A stretch of 19,017 nucleotides of DNA from NCBI GenBank assembly GCA_038328705.1, contig JBBQMG010000079.1:1-19017 (forward strand). Direction: 5' to 3'. A program made the translations under genes and the position numbers. Positions 1-7,144 of this stretch are shown piece by piece (positions within the stretch are counted from its first letter, which is position 1; every line of letters begins with the position of its first letter). Origin of the DNA: UBA668 sp038328705 (GTDB taxonomy: Bacteria > Actinomycetota > Acidimicrobiia > Acidimicrobiales > Ilumatobacteraceae). Under the pieces are notes generated by a model. The model did no database searches and was not told where the DNA came from. It saw only the letters and a program-made list of their open reading frames with translations.

Positions 1-186
1 GCGTATCGCATCGGTGTCGCTGAGCACCGAAATCGTCTCTTCGAGGCTGGCCAGATCGTCGGTACTGATGAGCACGATCGCCGGCCGGCCATTGCGGGTG
101 ACGACCACGCGTTCATGTTCGTTCTCGACACGGTCGACGTACTCGGAGAAACGATCCTTTACCGTTCGAAGCGCTTCGGTGGTCAT
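1..186 (-). CDS. Phd/YefM-family antitoxin, N-terminal part (runs off the left edge)
   Basis: The first 62 codons are open and begin MTTEALRTVKDRFSEYVDRV, followed by VVVTRNGRPAIVLISTDDLASLEET. The N-terminal helices and the strand-turn-strand 'VVVTRNGRPAIVLIS' are the hallmark of Phd/YefM/RelB-type antitoxins, which form a DNA-binding dimer and neutralise a RelE- or Doc-type toxin. Usual length is 75-95 aa, so only the toxin-binding C-terminus is missing. The partner toxin normally follows the antitoxin and would lie outside the window to the left. The ATG at 186 is chosen because a promoter places transcription initiation on it, giving a leaderless mRNA. Such antitoxins usually repress their own promoter. 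The family call is firm; the toxin type cannot be judged. Confidence 0.85.
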   Translation of the reverse strand, partial: MTTEALRTVKDRFSEYVDRVENEHERVVVTRNGRPAIVLISTDDLASLEETISVLSDTDAIR

Positions 187-193
187 GGCTACA

Positions 194-222
194 ATTGTGC
201 CACGGCAGTCGCCGCCGGGCAA
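194..222 (-). promoter_or_regulatory. Promoter of the antitoxin gene, with an ACAATTGT palindrome
   Basis: Read on the minus strand, TTGCCC (217-222) and CACAAT (194-199) are separated by exactly 17 nt and match the sigma70 -35 and -10 consensus at 4/6 positions each. The -10 lies 7 nt before the ATG, which predicts a leaderless transcript. The -10 is part of the palindrome ACAATTGT (191-198), a plausible core of an autoregulatory operator. This is inference from spacing and motif only. Confidence 0.5.
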
Positions 223-1183
223 CCCTCCTCCCAGCAACGCCATTTGCAGCTTGGTGTCGTCGCCGGATTCGAAAGCCGCGCAGAACAGGCAGCACAGCAC
301 GACGCTCTGTGAATGAGCGGCCAACCTTGTCGACTTTGGCGCCGTTCGTTGCCCACGGCAGCTGCGTTGCTCCCGGGTTGCTCCCGCTGTTGGGCCGGCC
401 ACTGGAACCAAAACATCTCATGACCAGGTACGACGTGAAGATCAGCACCCTGATCTGCGAATCCCTCCCGTTCCGCCAAGGGTGTTCGTGGACGTTCACC
501 GAAGTGAGTGGGCGCTGCAATGCGCCGGTTGTGTGCGGTTCAGCGTTGGGACGGGAAGGCGCGGTCCGTGCCGCCCCGACCCGGCGGTACAAAGCGGCAA
601 GGGACTCTCGCTTCGACCGGAGGGGTCTGCTGCTTTCAGGTGCAGAAGGCTGACGCAGGCCATGCCGTCTGGCGCACCGTACTGTTTGGTGTCGTGCGAT
701 GCCCACACAGGCCTTGCTGTTCGGAGTCGCGTATGAGCGTGGGAGTCTTCGTCGAACACCACGTCCGGCCCGTTGCCGCGACGCGGTGCACGGTATCTGG
801 GACGAGATTCTTCGCCCCGCCATCACGGCGAACGCTGCCCACGACGCGTACGCCTACCTGTACGACGTGGACATCCAGATGTGATCCGCCGCTGCCGGAT
901 GTAGCGCGGATCTCGCCCATCGGGATCCGGCGTTGAGCAGGTCGTAGAGCAAGCCACATCACTCAGCCGGCAGACTTCTCACGCGATCGCGCGCGTAGTC
1001 GCGTTGGCTCCACGCAACTGACCGCGCGGTCGCGTGTTTGGAAGAACAGATCGGACAGCCCGATCATCGCTGGGGCATGCCACGCGAAAACTCGGTCAAG
1101 CCGATCAGCCGGTGACGGTGACTCCGCCGACGAGAGTCGGCTGAAGCCCGACCTAGGGATTTCATTGGTTCGCCTCGTTGGGC
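223..1183. other. About 1 kb without a convincing gene
   Basis: All six frames hold open stretches, as expected at this GC content, but none has a recognisable domain together with a start signal. The nearest to coding is a plus-strand stretch ending in a TGA at 884, whose last ~32 codons (around WDEILRPAITANAAHDAYAY) have high GC at third positions. It could be the 3' tail of a decayed gene, but I recognise no family. I see no tRNA or mobile-element ends. A long inverted repeat at 980-1036 is listed separately. A small GNRA-type hairpin, GCCGAC-GAGA-GTCGGC, lies at 1126-1141. Confidence 0.5.
980..1036. repeat. 14-bp inverted repeat (13 Watson-Crick pairs plus one G-T), 29-nt loop
   Basis: The arms are 980-993 (CACGCGATCGCGCG) and 1023-1036 (CGCGCGGTCGCGTG). 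They pair over 14 positions with one wobble. No T-run follows on either side, so this is not a textbook intrinsic terminator. It lies upstream of the promoter at 1184-1212 and is therefore not part of that gene's leader. Confidence 0.6.
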
Positions 1184-1212
1184 TTGCGCCTGCGAACAGT
1201 GGCGCAGATACT
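1184..1212 (+). promoter_or_regulatory. Promoter of the secreted-protein/lipoprotein pair, dyad in the spacer
   Basis: TTGCGC (1184-1189) and GATACT (1207-1212) are separated by 17 nt. The predicted start of transcription is near 1219, leaving a leader of about 25 nt that carries the ribosome site GGAGGA at 1235-1240. The spacer contains a dyad, TGCGCC (1185-1190) and GGCGCA (1201-1206), which could be a repressor site. Confidence 0.5.
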
Positions 1213-1244
1213 TCTTGCACAGTCGTGGGGCGATGGAGGACGGA

Positions 1245-2228
1245 ATGCCGATGAGACGGAAGACCTGCACCACGCGAACCATCGCCACGCCACGCTCGAT
1301 ACGAGTGGCAGTGCTGGCGGCCGTCGTCGGTCTCGTCGTGCCGTACGGATCAACGACCGCCCACTCCTCGCCGCCCGTCGCAGAGATCAGCTACTTCCTG
1401 CACGTCCGCAAGCCTGCCCGGGTGTGCGCAGGCTCGCAGCTGAAGCTCGCGGCGAGCCTGCAGCGGGAGATCTCCCAGCCGCTGCCATGGGGCGGGATGA
1501 TGAACGCAATGGACTCGGTGGGAGTCACAGCAAAGGTTGCGGACCCGGGCGTGCTGGGCCCGGCGGAGTCCCTTGAGGTGACCGGCTGGGACCAATCATC
1601 GCCACCGGAGGCCGTGTTCACCTTCGCTGCCAAGAAGCCCGGGCTGACAACCATCACGTTCGACGCCGACATCGCCCACATGAGCGAAGTGGCGGGCGAG
1701 GTCCACTGGCCCGGAGTGCTGACCGTCGCTCCGGTCACTCGTGAGGTGCGGGTCGTGAACTGCCACTACAAGGTGCTCGTCGCATCCACCTGGGACTTCC
1801 CGGAATCCCAACTGACCCTGACGTCCATCTTCCTCGGCGCGGAGTTGCGCTTCAACGGCGACGAGCTCGCAGCCGGCGCCTCGGCGACCGCGGCGGTGAC
1901 CTGGGGGACCAACAAGAGAGTCTCCGGCCCGTGCTCCTTCACACAGACGATCGATCCGAGCACCGCCAGCCTGTCGGGCGAGATCGACGAGTCCGGCATT
2001 GTGCGCATCAAGGTCACGTGGTCCAGTTCGACCGCCCACAACGTCTCGTCGTGCCCGTCAGCAGGGAGTTCGGCACCGGTCACTCCGACTCCCGACCCGA
2101 TCACAATCGAGATGGCCCCGGGAGCGTCCGTCAAGAACTGGTCGGCGACCCAGACGCTCGGCTTCCTCGGGCGGTCCCAAGCAGGCTGGGCCGACTACGA
2201 GATCTTCGTCGTGACGGACGAGAAATGA
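1245..2228 (+). CDS. Secreted beta-rich hypothetical protein
   Basis: 327 aa. A basic N-terminus (MPMRRKTCTTR) is followed by a hydrophobic core, RVAVLAAVVGLVVP, and a likely signal-peptidase I site after STTAHS, so export by Sec is predicted. The mature part is rich in Val, Thr and Ser and in alternating strand-like segments, e.g. EAVFTFAAKKPGLTTITFDA, which looks like an Ig-like or similar beta-sandwich. Four cysteines (RVCAG, VNCHY, GPCSF, SSCPS) in the mature chain could form two disulfides. No catalytic motif is recognised. The start was chosen because GGAGGA (1235-1240) lies 4 nt upstream; the ATG at 1251 (10-nt spacing) is an alternative. The last codon overlaps the next gene as ATGA, so the two are probably translationally coupled and act together at the cell envelope. 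Confidence 0.75.
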   Translation: MPMRRKTCTTRTIATPRSIRVAVLAAVVGLVVPYGSTTAHSSPPVAEISYFLHVRKPARVCAGSQLKLAASLQREISQPLPWGGMMNAMDSVGVTAKVADPGVLGPAESLEVTGWDQSSPPEAVFTFAAKKPGLTTITFDADIAHMSEVAGEVHWPGVLTVAPVTREVRVVNCHYKVLVASTWDFPESQLTLTSIFLGAELRFNGDELAAGASATAAVTWGTNKRVSGPCSFTQTIDPSTASLSGEIDESGIVRIKVTWSSSTAHNVSSCPSAGSSAPVTPTPDPITIEMAPGASVKNWSATQTLGFLGRSQAGWADYEIFVVTDEK

Positions 2229-3307
2229 TGCGCACCTGTGCTTCCGCGTACCGCGCGGCGACGGTCACCGCCGCCATGTTCTGCATGTTCGCCGCGGGTT
2301 GCGCGTCGTCGGACCCGTCCGGCTCGGCGAGCTCGGAGGTGACGCCCGGGTCGAACGCGGTCGCAACGACCGACTCCGACACCACGCCTGGCTCCGGCAG
2401 TGCCATCGCGTTCGGACCGGGTTCGTTCGACATGCCCGATCCTGCCACCGCGCTGGACGCGCTCGCCGGCTACACCGCAACTACCACGATCACGTTCGAC
2501 GGGACCAGAGACGGCCAACCGTTTCAGTTCTCGCAGACCAGCGTCCTGCACAGGAACGCCGGACTGCGGGCGCGGTTCCTCACCGTGCAGGCGCCCGACG
2601 CGAGTGCGCCGGCGGTGTTCTCGGCGCGGCTCGGTGACGGGCTGTACACCCTGGGACCCGATGGCGCCTGCGCAGCTGCGACAGCAGAGGCAACCGACGA
2701 CTCGGGAACCAGCGACGAAGAGATCCCCGAGCCGGCACTCCTGCTGAGCGGCGTCATGGGCGCCGACCCGGCCGGGAACGACGTGGTGGACGGCGTCCCC
2801 GTCGACCACTACACGTTCGACGAGCGGGCGATGGGTTCATTGGACCCGGCAACGATCACCGGTGAACTGTGGGTCGCCACCACCGGCGGCCACCTGATGC
2901 GCTCCACGATGGTCAGCGAGGGCACCCTCTTCGCGTTGGGTGCAGGCGTGGAAGGGACGCTGACCGTCGACTATGCGCTGACGGACATCGACGCGCCGTT
3001 CGCCGCCGCGCTGCCGGCCGATTGCCCCCCGATGGTCGACGCACCGCTGCTGCCGGACGCGACGGACATCGATGCGCACCCCGGCTTCCTCGGCTACACC
3101 ACCGCGACCTCACCGCAGGCAGCACTGGAGTTCTACCAGCAAGCGCTCCCGCCGCTGGGATGGGCGCCGGGGGCAGGCATGGCAATCGTGGCGGAGGGAG
3201 GCGGGCGGATCAACTTCGTCGCCTCGGGCTCGAAGCTCGCGATCATCGTCACCACTTCGGCGTCCGGAACGCAGGTCATCGTCCTGCAACAGTCGACCGC
3301 TCCCTGA
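2225..3307 (+). CDS. Lipoprotein, LolA/LprG-like N-terminal region
   Basis: 360 aa. The N-terminus MMRTCASAYRAA is followed by a hydrophobic segment and the lipobox FAAGC, with the lipidated cysteine at residue 25. A Ser/Thr/Gly-rich tether follows (SSDPSGSASSE). The central region, starting DALAGYTATTTITFDG, has the strand pattern of lipoproteins with a LolA/LprG-like half-barrel that can hold a lipid; this is a fold-level guess. The last ~75 residues (from GFLGYTTATSPQAALEFYQQ, with LGWAPG) look like a separate small domain seen at the end of some bacterial lipoproteins. The start overlaps the stop of the preceding gene (ATGA); the ATG at 2228 is also possible. The protein would be anchored on the outer face of the membrane, probably together with the secreted product of the upstream gene. 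Confidence 0.75.
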   Translation: MMRTCASAYRAATVTAAMFCMFAAGCASSDPSGSASSEVTPGSNAVATTDSDTTPGSGSAIAFGPGSFDMPDPATALDALAGYTATTTITFDGTRDGQPFQFSQTSVLHRNAGLRARFLTVQAPDASAPAVFSARLGDGLYTLGPDGACAAATAEATDDSGTSDEEIPEPALLLSGVMGADPAGNDVVDGVPVDHYTFDERAMGSLDPATITGELWVATTGGHLMRSTMVSEGTLFALGAGVEGTLTVDYALTDIDAPFAAALPADCPPMVDAPLLPDATDIDAHPGFLGYTTATSPQAALEFYQQALPPLGWAPGAGMAIVAEGGGRINFVASGSKLAIIVTTSASGTQVIVLQQSTAP

Positions 3308-3321
3308 CTCGGTTACGCCGT

Positions 3322-3878
3322 GTGATCGCGCTTGCCCGCAATCGGACGTACTCGGCGAACTCGATCGTGTTCTTCGAGGGTGATGACTCCAATCGTGTGT
3401 TCATCGTCCGCTCCGGTCTCGTGAAGCTGCATCTGACGATCGACGGCCGTGAGATCCTCCTCGACGTGCTCGGGCCAGGTGACGTGTCGGCGAGCTCTCG
3501 GCACTCGACGCACGGACTCGCGGTTCCACCGCGATAGCCGCGACCAGGGCGGATTAATTGGTGATCCGCGCTGCAGCGTTTCTGGAGTTCGTTTCACACG
3601 ACTCGGAGGCGATGCTCGAACTGATCCGCTCGATCGCTGATCGCCTACGAGGTGCATCGCGTCGACAGGTGGAGAGCGGGGCGCTCGATGCGACGGGGCG
3701 GGTCTGTCGCCGCCTCGCCGAGATGATGGATCGGTTCGGCGAACGATGCGGGACGACGGTCGTGATCCGTACCCGTTGACCCAGAACGACATCGCCGCAT
3801 GGGCCGGCCTGACACTCGAAGCCATCGTGAAGACCCTGCGGACCCTGCGCCGACTGGCTGGGTGCGCACCACACTGCG
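3322..3878 (+). pseudogene. Crp/Fnr-family transcription regulator, frameshifted remnant
   Basis: Joining three frames gives a near-complete Crp/Fnr protein. The cyclic-nucleotide-binding beta-roll starts at ARNRTYSANSIVFFEGDD and continues with VFIVRSGLVKLHL and LLDVLGPGDV. A dimerisation helix follows (AMLELIRSIADRLRG). The winged helix is TPLTQNDIAAWAGLT with EAIVKTLRTLRRLGWVRT. Frame changes fall near 3487 (one T missing: GDV-F-GELSALD), near 3773 (one C missing: RT-P-LTQ) and near 3857 (one G missing: RRL-G-WVRT). An in-frame TAA lies at 3555-3557. The first ~20 residues and the C-terminal tail are also absent, and no start site is seen. Lost ends, a nonsense codon and three frameshifts argue for real decay. 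However, all three deletions are single bases in short runs, so read errors cannot be excluded for each one. Confidence 0.88.
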
Positions 3879-3880
3879 GC

Positions 3881-3886
3881 TACGGT
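3881..3886 (+). promoter_or_regulatory. Candidate -10 hexamer TACGGT before the EamA transporter
   Basis: TACGGT lies 8 nt before a GTG (3895) that is directly followed by the ATG at 3898. This fits the short -10-to-start spacing seen at other genes here. No good -35 is visible. It lies just past the end of the Crp/Fnr remnant. Confidence 0.3.
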
Positions 3887-3897
3887 CGGCTGGCGTG

Positions 3898-4854
3898 ATG
3901 GGGCGAGTGAGCAGCGGAGCCGATGGGCGCAACCCGACGGTCGGTGTGCTGTGGGCGATTGCAACGGCAACGGCGTACTCGCTGTCCTCGGTCGTCGGCA
4001 AGGATCTCCTCGGCAAGTTCGGTGCGGAGTCCGTGCTGTTCTGGCGCTTCGGTGTGGCCTCGGCGATGGTGTGGCCGGTGTTGCTCATCTGGCGGGGGCG
4101 GGGCGGACCCGACCCGTTCACGGTGCCATGGAGCCGCGCGCTGTTCGTCGGGGTGATGTTCGGATTGATGGTCTACACCGGGTTCTTGTCGCTGCAGTAC
4201 CTCGACGTCTCGATGTACATCGTGCTCGTCTACCTGTATCCCGTGTTGGTGGTCGTGGCAATGTCGCTGATGGGTCACCACGTCTCGGGGCAGACATGGG
4301 TAGCGCTTGCGGTGGTGATGGTGGGCGTCGTGCTCACCGTGCCCGAGCTGTTCGGCGGGGTTGGCGATGTGAGCGCATTGGGTGTGGCACTGGTGCTGCT
4401 GCAGGCGTGCCTGATGGCGGCGTTCATGATCGTCAGCAGCCGGCTGCTCCCGGGACACATCAACGGTGTCGTGTCAGCCGCGTGGACAGTGCTCGGGGCC
4501 ACGTTGGCGATGACGCCGTTGGCGCTGGGCGGTGGCCTCGTCGTGCCACATGGTGCGTCGATGATCGCCAAGGTGCTGCTGTTCGCGCTGGTGCCAACGT
4601 TGCTGTCGAGCGTGTTCTTCTATCGGGCGCTTCGGCACCTGCCGCCGGGTCTGATGGCGATGATCATGACCGTGGAAGTCGCCATGGCCATCTTCTTGTC
4701 CGTGCTGTTCCTGGGCGAGACAGTCAGCGGAATGCAACTGCTCGGGGCAGCGGTGGTGATCGGCGGGGTGCTGCTGGCGCAGGCGGCCAGTGTGCGCGAA
4801 GCCCGTCAGCGGCCGGAGATGGACGACGCCTGGGTGGCGACGCCGGGGGTGTGA
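3898..4854 (+). CDS. EamA/DMT-superfamily transporter
   Basis: 318 aa, the usual size for a ten-helix drug/metabolite transporter with two EamA repeats. Repeat 1 runs from VLWAIATATAYSLSSVVGKD to about residue 150. It includes the conserved segment FWRFGVASAMVWP and the paired helices YLDVSMYIVLVYLYPVLVV. Repeat 2 starts near ALGVALVLLQACLMAAFMIV and ends with AIFLSVLFLGETVSGMQLLG and VVIGGVLLAQ, the typical 'LGE...G..LI..G' signature. It sits in the cytoplasmic membrane; known relatives move amino acids, nucleosides or other small metabolites, and the substrate cannot be read from sequence. The start is the ATG at 3898; the GTG at 3895 is equally possible. A longer in-frame extension upstream falls in the Crp/Fnr remnant and was rejected. 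It converges on the M24 gene and its small downstream ORF. Confidence 0.88.
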   Translation: MGRVSSGADGRNPTVGVLWAIATATAYSLSSVVGKDLLGKFGAESVLFWRFGVASAMVWPVLLIWRGRGGPDPFTVPWSRALFVGVMFGLMVYTGFLSLQYLDVSMYIVLVYLYPVLVVVAMSLMGHHVSGQTWVALAVVMVGVVLTVPELFGGVGDVSALGVALVLLQACLMAAFMIVSSRLLPGHINGVVSAAWTVLGATLAMTPLALGGGLVVPHGASMIAKVLLFALVPTLLSSVFFYRALRHLPPGLMAMIMTVEVAMAIFLSVLFLGETVSGMQLLGAAVVIGGVLLAQAASVREARQRPEMDDAWVATPGV

Positions 4855-4858
4855 CGGC

Positions 4859-4987
4859 TCAGCCGCGGTCTTCCAGTAGGTCCCAGCGGTTGCATGCAGG
4901 TCGCGCGATTGTCGAGCGCAGCTTCTGGCCCCCAATGCAAGTGAGCGTGACCGGGGTGCGCTGCTCGTTCGTACGGCCGCCGGGCAT
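4859..4987 (-). CDS. Possible 42-aa small protein downstream of the M24 gene
   Basis: A 43-codon ORF starts at the ATG at 4987, 10 nt after the M24 stop codon. AGAGGA lies 6 nt upstream and could serve as a ribosome site. The product begins MPGGRTNEQRTPVTLTCIGG and contains two cysteines and a CNRWDLLEDRG end. About three quarters of the codons end in G or C. I recognise no family. Position and ribosome site suggest co-translation with the M24 enzyme. It may also be chance, because the gap between the two convergent genes is fully open in this frame. Confidence 0.4.
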   Translation of the reverse strand: MPGGRTNEQRTPVTLTCIGGQKLRSTIARPACNRWDLLEDRG

Positions 4988-4997
4988 GGTGTTTCCT

Positions 4998-6197
4998 CTA
5001 CCGCAGAGAGGGGTAACGGCCGAGCAGTCGAGCGTCGAAGTGGTAGGTGGACAGCGCCTCCACGGCCATGGAGTGGATCAGGAACTGATCCTCGAGCTTC
5101 ACTCCCTGGCCGCTCACAGGGTCACCCACGTAGCTCTCGACGCACAGCACCATTCCCGGTTCGATCTCGCCGGCGAGCGGGTACACGCCCTCGCCGATGC
5201 GGGGAATGTTCGGATGGCCGCCGAGTAGGCCGAGCCCGTGCGCGAGTTGGTAGTAGCCGTGGTCGCGATAGGCCTGCGGTACCGGGTAGGCGTTGCGGGC
5301 GAAATCTTCGAACGAGGTACCCGCCGCCAGGTTGGCGGCGTTGTGCTGCAACTGTTCCAGGGCAATCCGATACAGCTTCTGCTGAATCGGAGTCGGCGAC
5401 CCGTCGCCGCACAGGAAGGTGCGAGAGAAGTCGACGCCGTAGTTCATGTAGCCGATGGCGTCGGTATCGAGACAGACGAGGTCGCCTGCGGCCAGGACGT
5501 GATCCGACGACTCCTGGAAGTAGGGGAACGTGCGCACACCGCTCTGCAACAGCCGAGCCACGACGTACTCCCCATCGCGTGCGATGAGCCCTCGATGGAA
5601 CTCGGCCCACACCTCGTTCTCCGTCGCCCCGGGAGCGATGCACGCCTCCAGTTCACGCGTGGCATCCTCCACTCGTTGGACCGCGTGACGCATCACTTCG
5701 ATCTCCAACGGCTGCTTGATCATGCCCGCCAACTGAAAGATGCCGGTGGCATCAAGCAGACGGATGCCACGGGCCCGCAGCGCATCGGTGACCGGGAAGT
5801 CGAGCCGCTCGACAGCGAGCGCCATCGAGTCGTCCCCCAGGTGCCTCCGGCAGTCGCCGGCGATCTCGTCGGCGAACGCTTCGACGTTCTCGCGCCACAG
5901 CTGGGTCTTCTTCGCCGAGAGACCGGGCGTCACGCGCACCTCGTCGATCGTGGGCAGGCCGACCGGCAAGTGCTCGCAACCGCCCCACTCGTACAGCACG
6001 GTAGGGCCGTCAGAAAAGTGCAGCGCCATCCGATCCGGGCCAGTCATGCCGTGCACCGTCATGTTGCGCGACCCGGTCGTGTACAGGACGTTGACCGGGT
6101 CGGCGGTCAGCACGGCCGACACGCCAAGCTCCCGCATCACCGACGTCAGCCGGTCCCGCCTTTGCATGAACAGCTCGTGCGAGCTCACCACAGACAT
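4998..6197 (-). CDS. M24-family metalloenzyme, DddP-like
   Basis: 399 aa. The N-terminal creatinase-like domain (about 1-160) is followed by a pita-bread M24 domain. All metal ligands are present: D244 and D246 in LDTDAIG, D256 in GVDFSRT, H320 in LAHGLG, E354 in LCVESY and E369 in KLEDQ. M24 members include Xaa-Pro peptidases, creatinase and the DMSP lyase DddP. From memory, the segments RLLQSGVRTFPYFQES, DTDAIG..NYGVDFSRT, EIEPGMVLCVES and VKLEDQFLI are closer to DddP than to Xaa-Pro peptidases, and the spacing from D256 to H320 is the same. However, the position of DddP's catalytic Asp (D377, six residues after the His) is Gly326 here. DMSP lyase activity is therefore doubtful; a related hydrolase or lyase is as likely. 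The start at 6197 is supported by a -10 TAGGGT 7 nt upstream. Confidence 0.85.
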   Translation of the reverse strand: MSVVSSHELFMQRRDRLTSVMRELGVSAVLTADPVNVLYTTGSRNMTVHGMTGPDRMALHFSDGPTVLYEWGGCEHLPVGLPTIDEVRVTPGLSAKKTQLWRENVEAFADEIAGDCRRHLGDDSMALAVERLDFPVTDALRARGIRLLDATGIFQLAGMIKQPLEIEVMRHAVQRVEDATRELEACIAPGATENEVWAEFHRGLIARDGEYVVARLLQSGVRTFPYFQESSDHVLAAGDLVCLDTDAIGYMNYGVDFSRTFLCGDGSPTPIQQKLYRIALEQLQHNAANLAAGTSFEDFARNAYPVPQAYRDHGYYQLAHGLGLLGGHPNIPRIGEGVYPLAGEIEPGMVLCVESYVGDPVSGQGVKLEDQFLIHSMAVEALSTYHFDARLLGRYPSLR

Positions 6198-6204
6198 CTG
6201 TCGG

Positions 6205-6210
6205 ACCCTA
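6205..6210 (-). promoter_or_regulatory. -10 element TAGGGT of the M24 gene (leaderless)
   Basis: On the minus strand TAGGGT lies 7 nt before the ATG at 6197, so transcription should begin at or next to the start codon. No SD-like sequence precedes the ATG, which agrees with a leaderless mRNA. The divergent methyltransferase start lies only 44 nt away. Confidence 0.45.
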
Positions 6211-6228
6211 TCGCCCGAGTTCGCCTGC

Positions 6229-6234
6229 GATGAT
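6229..6234 (+). promoter_or_regulatory. Candidate -10 element GATGAT of the first methyltransferase gene
   Basis: GATGAT matches TATAAT at 4/6 positions and lies 7 nt before the ATG at 6242, mirroring the arrangement of the divergent M24 promoter. Its -35 region would overlap the M24 -10, so the two promoters may compete or be co-regulated. Confidence 0.35.
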
Positions 6235-6241
6235 GGCGTGC

Positions 6242-7132
6242 ATGACCTCTCGTGTGACGGTGCTCGATGGCGGTATGGGTCGCGAACTGCTGCGGATCGG
6301 TGCGCCGTTCCGTCAGCCGGAGTGGTCGGCGCTGGCGCTCACGGAGAGCCCGCAGCACGTGGTGCAGGCGCACCGCAACTTCATCGACGCCGGTGCGCAG
6401 GTGATCACGACCAACAGCTATGCGCTCGTGCCATTCCACATCGGCGAGGAGCGGTTCGCCGCCGAGGCGCACACCTTGGCAGAGCTTGCGGGCACGCTCG
6501 CTCGCGAGGCCGCCGGCTCCGCATCGCACCCAGTACGTGTCGCCGGGTCGCTGCCCCCGCTGTTCGGCAGCTACCGGCCCGACCTGTTCGACGCGTCGGA
6601 AGCCGCGCGCATCATCGATCCGTTGATCGCCGGTCTCGCCGCGCACGTCGACATCTGGCTCGGCGAGACGCTCTCCTCGATCGGCGAGGCGGCCACCGTG
6701 CGCCAGGCCCTCGATCGTGCAGGCCTTTTCAAACAGCCGCTGTGGATCTCCTACTCGTTGAACGAGCACGGCGCGCTGCGCTCCGGCGAGCCCGTCGCCG
6801 ACGCGGTCGCGACCGCTATCGACATCGGTGCCACGACGATCCTGTTCAACTGCTGCGCAGCAGAGAGCATCACCACCGCGATCGACATTGCGGTCGCGAC
6901 TGCGAACGGCGCTGCAGCAATCGGCGGGTATGCGAACCGTTTCGTCACCGAGCACACCGAACCGGGCGAGGCCAACGCCCAGATCTCGGCCTTCCGCGAC
7001 GACCTCGACCCGGAGAGCTACGGCGAGTTCATCACCCGCTGGCTCGATGCGGGTGCCACCGTCGTTGGCGGCTGCTGCGGCATGGAACCCGCCCACATCG
7101 CCCAGATCGCGACGATCGTCGATGCGCGCTGA
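6242..7132 (+). CDS. Homocysteine S-methyltransferase family protein (paralogue 1)
   Basis: 296 aa, a single Hcy-methyltransferase TIM barrel, close to MmuM/BHMT-type length. The N-terminus has the family signature VTVLDGGMGRELLR. The zinc ligands are in place: C204 in ILFNCCAAES and C278-C279 in GGCCGMEP. Such enzymes transfer a methyl group from S-methylmethionine, betaine, SAM or another sulfonium or ammonium donor to homocysteine to make methionine in the cytoplasm; the donor cannot be told from sequence. There is no cobalamin- or folate-binding module as in MetH. The start at 6242 follows from the -10 GATGAT 7 nt upstream and the lack of an SD; ATGs at 6230 and 6233 are alternatives. It is divergent from the DddP-like gene and converges on the Coq4-like gene (12 nt apart). 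Confidence 0.87.
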   Translation: MTSRVTVLDGGMGRELLRIGAPFRQPEWSALALTESPQHVVQAHRNFIDAGAQVITTNSYALVPFHIGEERFAAEAHTLAELAGTLAREAAGSASHPVRVAGSLPPLFGSYRPDLFDASEAARIIDPLIAGLAAHVDIWLGETLSSIGEAATVRQALDRAGLFKQPLWISYSLNEHGALRSGEPVADAVATAIDIGATTILFNCCAAESITTAIDIAVATANGAAAIGGYANRFVTEHTEPGEANAQISAFRDDLDPESYGEFITRWLDAGATVVGGCCGMEPAHIAQIATIVDAR

Positions 7133-7144
7133 GCGAGCAAGAAC

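Noticed and set aside
420..500. tRNA-like or attachment-site-like segment (GGGAGGGATTCG on the minus strand)
   Set aside because: No cloverleaf could be folded: the T-arm and acceptor pairing do not fit, and no integrase gene is near.
1064..1244. Riboswitch (cyclic di-nucleotide type) upstream of the secreted protein
   Set aside because: Hairpins such as 1126-1141 are present but the conserved cores are not, and the promoter at 1184-1212 would leave these hairpins outside the transcript.
3951..5228. A 425-codon plus-strand frame
   Set aside because: It is a shifted frame of the EamA transporter; the correct frame has ten membrane helices.
4998..6197. Naming the M24 gene dddP
   Set aside because: The position of the catalytic Asp is Gly326, so DMSP lyase function is not supported.
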